From the NCBI RefSeq assembly GCF_019426345.1, contig NZ_JAHLLW010000018.1, positions 31,275 to 95,274 of the forward strand: a DNA stretch of 64,000 nt, written 5' to 3'. The first letter of the stretch is position 1, and every line of letters begins with the position of its first letter. This document shows, piece after piece, positions 24,676-32,465 of this stretch. The notes under the pieces are model-generated. The model was not told where the DNA came from, did not search any database, and saw only the letters and a program-made list of their open reading frames with translations. Made by a program: the position numbers and the translations under genes. The DNA comes from Marinomonas lutimaris (GTDB taxonomy: Bacteria > Pseudomonadota > Gammaproteobacteria > Pseudomonadales > Marinomonadaceae).

Positions 24676-25052
24676 GTCGGCCTAAAGGCGCGACTTACAA
24701 AATGAAAGCTTCGCTTTCAGCGTCAGATCACGCCTCGTTCCTCGTCTAATCAGACCTACGTTCTTTGGTTTTCCAGCATCGGGTTTCCAAAGCTGTCCCT
24801 TCGACGCAATCCCGATTGCGCGACTTTATGGAGTTTCAGAGTCATTGTTTGACGGTCTATCTCCCACCAAATAAACAATCCATGCCTTATGATATAAATC
24901 GTCTTGCTAAACGTATCCTGAAACAAAGCAAATTAGACGTTTGGGCGAAAGCCCGACAAAGAGACCTTTTGGTTACTTTTGCGTCGTTTGGCAAAAGTTA
25001 CCCGCTCAGCAGAGCGGAATAAAGGTCGGGAATACAAAGTCATTGAGAAGAA
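24676..25052 (-). repeat. Dispersed modular repeat, copy E (reverse)
   Basis: Reverse-oriented copy bounding the cassette island on the right: GTCGGCCTAAAGGCGCGACT, a GAAAGCTTCGCTTTC dyad (24704-24718), GCGCGACTTTATGGAGTTTC (24818-24837), GACGTTTGGGCGAAAGCCCG, then GTTACCCGCTCAGCAGAGCG (24999-25018). The 24624-25337 gap shows nothing else but repeat modules and the promoter region of the next gene. Confidence 0.88.
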
Positions 25053-25079
25053 ACAAATATACCTGAAGAGCCAAAGAAC

Positions 25080-25235
25080 AACCCCATCCTCCGCCTTCCC
25101 CTTGGAAACAAAAGGGGAAGGGACCTTAGCCCCGTTCAACAGAGCGGAATAAAGGCGCGACTTACAAAATGAAAGCTTCGCTTTCAGCGTCAGATTACGC
25201 CTCGTTCCTCGTCTCATCAGACCTACGTTCTTTGG
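25080..25235 (-). repeat. Second partial copy: C/G module plus tail module
   Basis: AACCCCATCCTCCGCCTTCC and AAAAGGGGAAGGGACC (25080-25125) are a C/G-rich module. 25150-25235 duplicates 24689-24773 almost exactly (GCGCGACTTACAAAATGAAA, then GCGTCAGATTACGCCTCGTT), giving a direct repeat about 460 bp apart. Confidence 0.8.
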
Positions 25236-25337
25236 TTCCCAAAAGGGTAGGACTGAATGTAATAACCCCTTAATACCTTTTCTCTTTCTCTAGCTGTTAC
25301 AACATAGGACGCTTTAACTAAAACAGGAGAAGGTGTC

Positions 25338-25907
25338 ATGTCGAATAAAAAAATCTTAATGATCACGGGTGATTTTACGGAAGATTACGAAACGATGGTG
25401 CCGTTTCAGGCGTTGATGAGTGTCGGTCATACGGTGCATGCTGTGTGTCCAGATAAGAAGTCTGGCGATACGGTGGCGACGGCGATTCATGATTTTGAAG
25501 GTGATCAAACCTATACGGAAAAGCCGGGGCACCGTTTTGCGTTGAATGCGACCTTTGCTGATATCAAGGTTGAAGATTACGATGCTTTGGTGATTCCAGG
25601 TGGTCGAGCGCCTGAGTATCTTCGTTTGAATAAAGCCGTGGTTGCTATGGTTAAGCATTTCTTTGATAGCAATAAGCCGGTGGCGGCGGTGTGCCATGGC
25701 GCGCAGTTGCTTGCGGCTGCTGGTGTGTTGGAAGGCAGGAAGTGTTCTGCTTATCCTGCGTGTCAGCCCGAAGTGGAGCTTGCGAAAGGGGAATTTATGG
25801 ATATTCCCGTGGATCAAGCGGTGACGGACGGTAATTTGGTTACAGCACCAGCATGGCCAGCTCATCCAGCTTGGCTTGCTCAGTTTTATGTTTTGCTAGA
25901 TAAATAA
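25338..25907 (+). CDS. DJ-1/PfpI-family protein
   Basis: 189 residues, class I glutamine amidotransferase-like fold. The nucleophile elbow [10 protein letters not shown] carries the conserved Cys and His, and [16 protein letters not shown] contains the Gly-Gly-Arg loop typical of the PfpI/YhbO branch. Members act as proteases, glyoxalases/deglycases or chaperones in stress responses; which applies cannot be told. A ribosome binding site (AGGAGAAGG) precedes the ATG. Single-gene unit right of the repeat cluster. Confidence 0.9.
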   Translation: MSNKKILMITGDFTEDYETMVPFQALMSVGHTVHAVCPDKKSGDTVATAIHDFEGDQTYTEKPGHRFALNATFADIKVEDYDALVIPGGRAPEYLRLNKAVVAMVKHFFDSNKPVAAVCHGAQLLAAAGVLEGRKCSAYPACQPEVELAKGEFMDIPVDQAVTDGNLVTAPAWPAHPAWLAQFYVLLDK

Positions 25908-26067
25908 CAAGCTGAGAGTTGATGAGTCTATTAGGGCGAATTTGATTTTGTCATGAGACAGTAAAAGTTAAATTCGTCCGACTATTTTTTCGCATCTTCG
26001 GCTAGACTGTTTGCATTGAGTCATTTCATTCCAATAATAAAAAAAGTCATTTAGTAGGGAAAATACA

Positions 26068-26427
26068 ATGTGTAAGCTCTTTGTGAATTCAGATCCTAGC
26101 CTATGGGAAAATGTCACTCGTTCTTTGCGTATTGATGGCATGGTCACCAGTATTCGATTAGAAAGTTTCTTTTGGTTTACTCTGGAAGAGATAGCTCAAA
26201 GAGACAAGTTGTCTCTGTCGCAGATGATCGCCAAGCTCAATCATGAAGCCTTGGATGCCGGTCATAACTTGGATAATTTCACGTCTTTTTTACGAGTTTG
26301 TGCGATGCGCTATTTGCATCTGCAAACCATTGGGATGTTGCCGCATTCCCATGAAGTGAGCATCGCGTCTCTTAATACAGATCGTATTCTTGAACAGGAG
26401 AAATGCTATCTAGAGACGCATCAGTGA
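26068..26427 (+). CDS. Ribbon-helix-helix domain protein
   Basis: 119 residues. SLRIDGMVTSIRLESFFWFT (about 19-38) forms a basic beta strand and first helix, and LEEIAQRDKLSLSQMIAKLN the second helix, of the RHH_4-type domain, a short family often annotated as arylsulfate sulfotransferase-like or DNA-binding. The TSIRLE...FW..L.EIA motif is highly conserved there. It probably acts as a dimeric DNA-binding regulator. Upstream sequence contains A/T-rich promoter-like stretches; target unknown. Confidence 0.82.
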   Translation: MCKLFVNSDPSLWENVTRSLRIDGMVTSIRLESFFWFTLEEIAQRDKLSLSQMIAKLNHEALDAGHNLDNFTSFLRVCAMRYLHLQTIGMLPHSHEVSIASLNTDRILEQEKCYLETHQ

Positions 26428-26455
26428 TCCTTTATCAGTAACCATTTATTGGTCG

Positions 26456-26941
26456 CTATTTCTGTCCCAGCATTTTTAGTAGTGTTCCGTCTTTTAATAC
26501 GTATTGATGGAACAAAGCTGCTGCGGCATGCAGTAACACCATCGACATCATGATATTCATGGCGATTTCGTGTACATCTCCCATGATGTGAATGCCTATG
26601 TACCAAGCTGTCGCGCCAAAAACGGGCACTAAGAACATTAGTAGATATAAGAATTCATGGACGATGCGAGAGACTCGATCAAGTAAGCTTGCTGAGGCTG
26701 TTTTAGTTTTTTTAGACATCAAGCGTACGATGATACGTAGTACAACCAAAGCAATAACAGCCAAGCCAACATATACGTGTAGTGATGCCACTAAGTTGTA
26801 GCCTGTGTTGCTGTCGTCTAGGTGTTGGCGAAAAGCGCGTCCCATTCCATCGCTGACGAAATAATTGAAAATAATCAAAGCCGCAATAGCCCAATGTAAT
26901 ACGATTTGGGCTGTGTTGTAGGATCGTTCTTGGTTTTGCAT
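26456..26941 (-). CDS. Cytochrome b561-type membrane protein
   Basis: 161 residues with four transmembrane helices. Haem-ligand histidines are expected in TAQIVLHWAIAALI, VASLHVYVGLAVI, SRIVHEFLYLLM and SMVLLHAAAALFHQ, as in the bacterial di-haem cytochrome b561 family (CybB-like). Members oxidise ubiquinol, in E. coli CybB with superoxide. Convergent with the ribbon-helix-helix gene (29 bp gap). The substrate is unassigned. Confidence 0.9.
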   Translation of the reverse strand: MQNQERSYNTAQIVLHWAIAALIIFNYFVSDGMGRAFRQHLDDSNTGYNLVASLHVYVGLAVIALVVLRIIVRLMSKKTKTASASLLDRVSRIVHEFLYLLMFLVPVFGATAWYIGIHIMGDVHEIAMNIMMSMVLLHAAAALFHQYVLKDGTLLKMLGQK

Positions 26942-27185
26942 TTAAATCTCCATAGATAACCGATTGAGGTGGTGGCGCTGCTTTTACCAATCAATTCTAG
27001 CGAAGCAAGATTAAGACTTTCTTAACAGTTATACGATTATGGATATATTTCTGGTTTTCTGGCTATCTCTCCTAAAATGCACGCGGCGTTTCCTATATAA
27101 TGAGCGCCATCTCGTTGTTGACGATTCATTCAGTTTAGGCTTTTTCTCAGCAAGAAAAGCTTTTTATTAGGTAAAACGGCACTTT

Positions 27186-28259
27186 ATGTTTAACGCTTCA
27201 TCTACTCGTTTAAATAAATACATCAGCGAAAGCGGTATCTGCTCTCGAAGAGACGCTGACCGCTTTATTGAACAAGGTAATGTGTTCATCAATGGCAAGC
27301 GCGCTTCGGTGGGTGATCAAGTGGTTGCCGGTGATACGGTGAGAGTGAACGGGCAGATTATTGAGCCACAAGACGCAGATGATTTTGTTTTTATCGTGTT
27401 AAACAAGCCAGTTGGTATTGTGAGTACAACAGAGAGCTCCGAGAAAAATAACATTGTTGATTTTGTTAGTCATGGGGTACGTATTTTTCCTATTGGTCGT
27501 TTGGACAAAGACTCTCAGGGTTTGATCTTTTTGACCAACAATGGCGATCTGGTTAATAAGGTCTTGCGGGCGGGCAATAATCACGAGAAAGAGTATTTGG
27601 TGACGGTGAATAAGCCCATTACGGATGATTTTATTGCGGGTTTGGCGGGCGGTGTGCCGATTTTGGGGACGATGACGAAGAAGTGCCCAGTTACTAAGGT
27701 TGCGCCCAATGTGTTTAACATCACGTTAGTACAAGGTTTGAATCGTCAGATTCGCCGTATGTGCGAGCATTTTGGCTATGAAGTCATGAAGCTTGAACGT
27801 ACGCGGATTATGAACGTGAGCCTAAAAGGCATTCCTGTTGGTGAGTGGCGAGATTTAACACAGAAAGAATTGTCTGTGTTGCTTAAGTCTATTGAAGATT
27901 CTTCTTCAGAAGCCAGTGCGCCAGCGAAGAAATCTCGTAATGCGACGCGAAAAAACACTCGTAGTGATGGTGCTTCAAAACCGAGAACATCCTCAAAACC
28001 AAAAGCGCCGTCTAAACCAACGGGAGCGACAAAAGGAAATACCAAACACCCTAAAGATGATTCTAGAAAACCTGCTGGTTCGAAGGGAAAGGATCGTCGA
28101 CCTTTTGGTGATGGTAAGAAGCCTGCGGGCAACGGCGCTGGTGGTGGTAAACGACCAAATGGCAAATCGGGTGGATCGCCAAAAGGTAGTGGTAAACCTT
28201 CTGCCAATGGTAAGCGTCCATCAGCGGGCAGAGGCTCGCAAAAGTCCTCGCGTCCATAG
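27186..28259 (+). CDS. rluF: 23S rRNA pseudouridine synthase RluF-like with long basic tail
   Basis: 357 residues. An N-terminal S4 RNA-binding domain ([20 protein letters not shown]) is followed by a RluB/E/F-type catalytic domain with [20 protein letters not shown], whose Asp is catalytic, and the [18 protein letters not shown] motif. It modifies U2604 (and in E. coli, by RluF, tRNA-Tyr U35). The catalytic part ends near residue 240. The remaining about 115 residues are a low-complexity Lys/Gly/Ser/Pro/Arg tail, probably disordered and RNA-binding. E. coli RluF has a shorter tail. The tail encodes long antisense open frames that are shadows. Confidence 0.92.
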   Translation: MFNASSTRLNKYISESGICSRRDADRFIEQGNVFINGKRASVGDQVVAGDTVRVNGQIIEPQDADDFVFIVLNKPVGIVSTTESSEKNNIVDFVSHGVRIFPIGRLDKDSQGLIFLTNNGDLVNKVLRAGNNHEKEYLVTVNKPITDDFIAGLAGGVPILGTMTKKCPVTKVAPNVFNITLVQGLNRQIRRMCEHFGYEVMKLERTRIMNVSLKGIPVGEWRDLTQKELSVLLKSIEDSSSEASAPAKKSRNATRKNTRSDGASKPRTSSKPKAPSKPTGATKGNTKHPKDDSRKPAGSKGKDRRPFGDGKKPAGNGAGGGKRPNGKSGGSPKGSGKPSANGKRPSAGRGSQKSSRP

Positions 28260-28275
28260 TGATTGGTAATAAAAA

Positions 28276-28298
28276 AAGCCCTAATAATATTAGGGCTT
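28276..28298 (-). terminator. Hairpin terminator between rluF and the small basic gene
   Basis: AAGCCCTAA / TTAGGGCTT with a 5-nt loop. On the minus strand the hairpin is followed by a run of Ts (28271-28275), so it best terminates the small minus-strand gene at 28351-28467, and possibly rluF as well. Confidence 0.7.
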
Positions 28299-28350
28299 AG
28301 ATGACTCGAATTTAACGCCACCATGATATTATGGTGGCTAGCTGGAGGGA

Positions 28351-28467
28351 TTAATTACCTAATACATTGGTTGGAGATTTTTTGGTCACCTTCGCTGCTT
28401 TCTTTTCTTTTGCCGTTAAAAGCGGTTTCTTTTTTGTCTCTTTTTTACTGTTTTGACCCTTGCTCAT
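28351..28467 (-). CDS. 38-residue lysine-rich protein
   Basis: ATG at 28465-28467, stop TAA at 28351-28353. The product begins MSKGQNSKKETKKKPLLTAK and continues EKKAAKVTKKSP; about a third of residues are Lys. GGTGA lies 8 bp upstream of the ATG on the minus strand as a ribosome binding site, and a hairpin with T-run lies downstream. The MSKGQNSKKE-type opening with TAKEKKAAK is, to my knowledge, a pattern of tiny conserved hypothetical proteins in gammaproteobacteria. It could bind nucleic acid. Too short for most gene finders. Confidence 0.65.
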   Translation of the reverse strand: MSKGQNSKKETKKKPLLTAKEKKAAKVTKKSPTNVLGN

Positions 28468-28486
28468 GATATTCACCATTAGTCAT

Positions 28487-28814
28487 CACTGCATAACCTT
28501 TGTTGGTTCTCACCAACGTAAGGACTGTTGCTGCACACGGCTGTAGACGCCGTGAAAGTTGTTTTTCAGCCACTTGAGTATGTGCTTATTGCAGAGCAAG
28601 TAAAGGGATACTTGAGACGAAAATAGTATTTTTTTTGTCGCTCCATTTTGCTTGCTTGGTGTTCAAAAAAGTTATTATTGAGGAGCTATTGTAAGTTTGA
28701 AGCAGTCGTTTTTATTTTGTTTATAATGAGCGACAAACGGGCAAAGATGTATGGCTTTTTCTGTTGTTTAGCGTTTATCTTTTTTACTTTCGTGTATGTT
28801 GTTGAGAACAGAGT
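28487..28814. other. Intergenic stretch, no gene seen
   Basis: About 330 bp between divergent genes. A short dyad GTTGGTTCTCACCAAC (28501-28516) is visible and the right half is T-rich. I see no reading frame, RNA gene or repeat shared with the rest of the window. Confidence 0.5.
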
Positions 28815-29168
28815 ATGAACCCTATTGCGTTGAGTGTTTCCCTGCTTATTTGTAGCAATATTTTTATGACCTTTGCTTGGTATGCGCATTTGAAAGAGTT
28901 GAACAATAAGCCATGGATTATTGCGGCTCTGATTAGTTGGGGGATCGCTTTGTTTGAATATTTGTTGCAGGTTCCAGCCAATCGTATTGGCTATACTGCG
29001 CTGAATGTTGGGCAGTTAAAAATTATGCAGGAAGTGATAACCCTGATGATTTTTGTACCGTTTTCAGTTTATTACTTAAAAGAGCCATTAAAGCTCGATT
29101 ACCTTTGGGCTGGCTTATGTTTAGTTGGTGCCGTTTATTTTGCATTTCGCAGTAAGTTTAGCGTGTAG
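28815..29168 (+). CDS. DUF486-family membrane protein (small DMT-like)
   Basis: 117 residues with four transmembrane helices, the half-size drug/metabolite transporter form. SNIFMTFAWYAHLKELNNKP, EYLLQVPANRIG and LKIMQEVITL are strongly conserved blocks of DUF486. The family has no assigned substrate. The next gene begins 24 bp downstream on the same strand, so co-transcription with 29193 is likely. Confidence 0.92.
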   Translation: MNPIALSVSLLICSNIFMTFAWYAHLKELNNKPWIIAALISWGIALFEYLLQVPANRIGYTALNVGQLKIMQEVITLMIFVPFSVYYLKEPLKLDYLWAGLCLVGAVYFAFRSKFSV

Positions 29169-29192
29169 TAGAAATTGTATTTAAGGATGGTT

Positions 29193-30194
29193 ATGTACAC
29201 AGACGAAGATTTAAATTTAGCAGTCAAGAAGGGTGTCTTTTCTGCCACGTCGGTGGAGGAATTTCGCCATCTTATGTCATTATCAAATGACTCTTCAGCG
29301 GTGGATGAAGAAAACTTTCGTTTAGTTGGCGGTTTTAACGATATTTTTATCGTGATTGCTTGCGCTTTATTGTTGTTTTCATCGCTTTGGGTGCTGATGT
29401 CGATTAACGACAGCTTGGGATATTTTGTGTTTGCTACCCTGTCTTGGGGGCTGGCTGAAATCTTTGTGAAGCGACGAAAAATGGCGTTGCCAGCCATTAT
29501 GTTATTGCTGGCATTTGTTGGTGGCGTTTTTGGCTTAGCTAGTTCTCTATTTGGTGCAGAGTCTAGTTATGCGGTGATTTTTGCAACAGCGCTTTCAACA
29601 CTGGCTGCCTATTTTCATTGGCGTCGCTTTAGTGTACCTATTACCGTTGCTGTTGGAACAGGAACTGGGTTGGCGTTATTAGGCTCTACTGTGCTGAGTG
29701 TTTTTCCTGATAGTGCAGGGCTTATTATGGTGACCTTGTTTATGTGCGGGTGTGTGGCATTTACCTTTGCTATGTATTGGGATGCGGGCGATACGAGCCG
29801 TACAACACGTAAGTCGGATGTGGCATTTTGGCTGCATTTGTTGTCAGCGCCTTTGATTATCCATCCTATTTTTTCAAGCCTTGGGGTGCTGGATGGTAAT
29901 GAAAGCTTGGGTAATATGTTATTGATTGTTCTCCTGTATTTATTGATGACGATGGTGTCTATCTCGATAGATCGTCGTGCCTTTATGGTGTCGTCGTTGG
30001 TGTATGTGATTTACGCGTTGACGAGTCTGGTTGAAAATTACGGTGGTGTTGGTTATAGCTTTGCGATTACAGGAATTGTGATGGGGGCCTCTTTGCTATT
30101 GTTATCTATTTATTGGCATACAGTTCGATCCGTCTTTGTACAAAGGTTACCTGAACGTATACAAGGGTATCTTCCTGTTATTAAAAAGGTATAG
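29193..30194 (+). CDS. Polytopic membrane protein of unknown function
   Basis: 333 residues from the ATG at 29193, which has AAGGA 5 bp upstream; an in-frame earlier start is not needed. A soluble, acidic N-terminus of about 45 residues (YTDEDLNLAVKKGVFSATSV) is followed by roughly nine or ten transmembrane helices ending with a short basic tail. The N-terminal part resembles that of DUF2157-type proteins, which also combine a short regulatory segment with many helices, but this is weak. It is 3 bp from the LEA-type lipoprotein gene downstream, hence probably the same operon. Confidence 0.75.
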   Translation: MYTDEDLNLAVKKGVFSATSVEEFRHLMSLSNDSSAVDEENFRLVGGFNDIFIVIACALLLFSSLWVLMSINDSLGYFVFATLSWGLAEIFVKRRKMALPAIMLLLAFVGGVFGLASSLFGAESSYAVIFATALSTLAAYFHWRRFSVPITVAVGTGTGLALLGSTVLSVFPDSAGLIMVTLFMCGCVAFTFAMYWDAGDTSRTTRKSDVAFWLHLLSAPLIIHPIFSSLGVLDGNESLGNMLLIVLLYLLMTMVSISIDRRAFMVSSLVYVIYALTSLVENYGGVGYSFAITGIVMGASLLLLSIYWHTVRSVFVQRLPERIQGYLPVIKKV

Positions 30195-30197
30195 GGT

Positions 30198-31040
30198 ATG
30201 TTTTTTCGTTTTATAGGTATGGCACTAATCGTGCTTTTGTCGGGTTGTAGTGCGTTGCAGAAGACTATGGATGTTCATAAACCTACGGCATCGGTAACAG
30301 GTGTTTCGATCGAAAGTCTATCGACCGAAGCGGTGACTTTATTGGTGGATGTTAAAGTAACAAACCCCAATGCGTTTGCCCTTAAAACAGCAGGATTTGA
30401 TCTGGATTTGTTGGTCAATGAACATAATATAGCGCGGGTAAATCAGCCAGATGCCAAGTTATCCTTGCCTGCAAAAGGTAGTAACAGTATCCGTTTGCCT
30501 GTGACTTTGACGTTTGATCAAGTCATGAAAAGCGTAGGTGGGTTAGCAGATAAAACAGAATTGAATTATGCGGTTGAAGGTAGTGTCGCAATCAATTTGC
30601 CTGTATTAGGTGATTTCAATATGCCGGTTGATTTTGCAGGTGTGTTGCCTGTTCCTAAGAAGCCAGACGTTGTGTTTAAAAACTTGAATGTGGCTTCTAT
30701 CGGGTTAAGTGGTGTTAAGCTTAGTGTCGATTTGGAGGTCACCAACCCGAATCGTTTTGATGTAAATTTGAGTGATGTACGCTATCAAGTTAAAACTGAG
30801 GGTAAGTCTCTGGGTGAAGGTAAGATACTGAATATCGATTTGTCAGAAGGTAAAACACAGCATATTTCAATACCGCTTTCGATTGCTATGGGGGATATGG
30901 GCGCCAGTTTGTATCGCCTTTTGACAAGTTCTGCACCAGTTGCGGTCGATTTGAGCATAGCTGCAGATGTGGATACGAATATCAGTGGTTGGAAATCTAC
31001 TCCGTTATCGTTTGAGACTCAGCAAATGTTGAGTCGTTAA
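30198..31040 (+). CDS. LEA type 2 (WHy-domain) lipoprotein
   Basis: 280 residues with a lipoprotein signal (FIGMALIVLLSGC; Cys16 or so is the lipidation site). Two tandem WHy/LEA_2 domains are visible, each with the hallmark VKVTNPNAFALKT and LEVTNPNRFDVNL. These domains bind hydrophobic or desiccation-related ligands and are found in bacterial envelope proteins. It sits 150 bp upstream of pqiABC, the lipid transport locus, on the same strand, so a shared envelope role is possible (inference). Confidence 0.9.
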   Translation: MFFRFIGMALIVLLSGCSALQKTMDVHKPTASVTGVSIESLSTEAVTLLVDVKVTNPNAFALKTAGFDLDLLVNEHNIARVNQPDAKLSLPAKGSNSIRLPVTLTFDQVMKSVGGLADKTELNYAVEGSVAINLPVLGDFNMPVDFAGVLPVPKKPDVVFKNLNVASIGLSGVKLSVDLEVTNPNRFDVNLSDVRYQVKTEGKSLGEGKILNIDLSEGKTQHISIPLSIAMGDMGASLYRLLTSSAPVAVDLSIAADVDTNISGWKSTPLSFETQQMLSR

Positions 31041-31193
31041 AAGTGGATAGGTGTAACTTAATGGCATATCTTAGATAGCTTGATTCTTGTCTGTGTCCTC
31101 GTGTTAGATAGGTTTTCTTGTAAGACCGTTTCTCTTGTTTGATGGTTTTTTGGGCGTATTTATTGGGGTTTTTTATTAAGTCGTGGTTTTGAT

Positions 31194-32465
31194 ATGAGTC
31201 ATTACGTGTTTCACGAGAATATAACGACTTGTGAAGAGTGCGATTTTGTTAACAGTATTCCGCCACTACAAAGTGGTGAACGTTTTCGATGCCAACATTG
31301 TGATCACGTTTTGGTCAGCGTTCATAAACATGCTTCAGCAAGAATTATGGGCGCAGGTTTGTCAGCCTTGCTGATGCTGGCGCTGGCGATGAGTTTTCCT
31401 TTTCTTGGCTTTTCGACCAACGGTATTGAGCGTGGCGTAACTTTGTTTAATACGCTGAGTGTTTTACTCAGTCATGGTTATCTTGTGCTGGGCATTATTA
31501 TTAGCTTGGCTTTATTTGTTTTTCCACTTGTTTATTTGTTTTCGGTTTTATTTCTAGTCTGGTCTTTTCAACATAAAGATGTACTGCGTTCTGCCCAGCG
31601 TTATTGTATTCGTTGGATTGTGGTTATTCAGCCTTGGTTGATGGTGGATGTTTTCTTAGTTGGCGTCTTGGTGGCATTGGTTAAGATGAGCAGCTTAGCT
31701 GATATTTCATTAGAACTGTCTTTTTGGGCATTTTGCGGTTATGTATTACTGTTGTCAAAAACCGTTATTTTGGTCGATAAACGCTGGTTTTGGAATCGAG
31801 TGGCAGGTAAGTCGGCCGATCATTCTGTGATGAACGCGACAGCTAAGCAGCAAGGGTTAATTGGTTGCCATTTTTGCGGTGCTACTTTGCTTGGCGGTGC
31901 GAAGCACTGTGACCGTTGTGGTCATTCTGTTGATAGCCGCCGGCCGAAAAGTATCAGCATGACAGTTGCTTTGTTGATTGCTTCTGTAGTGATGTATATA
32001 CCCGCGAATGTTTTTCCGATCATGCAAACCACATTTTTGGGTAGTACTGAGCCCTCGACTATTATGGGAGGCGTGTTATTACTTTGGTCGTTAGGATCTT
32101 ATCCTGTTGCCTTGATCATATTGTTTGCGAGTGTTGTGATTCCTCTCGCTAAAGTATTCGCACTAAGCTGGTTATGTTGGCAAAGCTATTCCCCAAGTGG
32201 TAAGCAAACAGAGCAGAAAATGAAGCTGTATCGTATTACTGAATTGGTAGGACGTTGGTCGATGATCGATGTATTTGTGGTGGCTATTTTGACCAGTTTA
32301 GTTCAAATGGGAAATTTCATGTCTATTTTGCCAGGCCCTGCGGTGTTGTCTTTTACGGCCGTTATTGTTTTAACTATGTTGGCGGCAATGACATTTGATC
32401 CAAGATTATTATGGGATAAAGACGACGCACTTAGTGCCTCTTCTTTAGCAAGGAGAAAAGAGTGA
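31194..32465 (+). CDS. pqiA: Intermembrane transport protein PqiA
   Basis: 423 residues. Two homologous halves, each beginning with a zinc-ribbon-like pair of CxxC motifs (CEECDFV...CQHCDH near 13-37 and CHFCGA...CDRCGH near 225-245) followed by four transmembrane helices: the PqiA/LetA architecture. PqiA forms the inner-membrane part of a lipid transport bridge with PqiB. The 3' end overlaps pqiB by 4 bp (GTGA), indicating translational coupling. Confidence 0.95.
   Translation: MSHYVFHENITTCEECDFVNSIPPLQSGERFRCQHCDHVLVSVHKHASARIMGAGLSALLMLALAMSFPFLGFSTNGIERGVTLFNTLSVLLSHGYLVLGIIISLALFVFPLVYLFSVLFLVWSFQHKDVLRSAQRYCIRWIVVIQPWLMVDVFLVGVLVALVKMSSLADISLELSFWAFCGYVLLLSKTVILVDKRWFWNRVAGKSADHSVMNATAKQQGLIGCHFCGATLLGGAKHCDRCGHSVDSRRPKSISMTVALLIASVVMYIPANVFPIMQTTFLGSTEPSTIMGGVLLLWSLGSYPVALIILFASVVIPLAKVFALSWLCWQSYSPSGKQTEQKMKLYRITELVGRWSMIDVFVVAILTSLVQMGNFMSILPGPAVLSFTAVIVLTMLAAMTFDPRLLWDKDDALSASSLARRKE

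Noticed and set aside
25356..25865. Antisense frame over the DJ-1/PfpI gene
   Set aside because: Shadow frame; His/Arg-rich translation without any motif, while the plus strand encodes a clear family member.
27776..28324. Long antisense frame over the rluF tail (182 codons)
   Set aside because: Mirror of the repetitive Lys/Gly/Ser codons; rluF homology and start are clear on the other strand.
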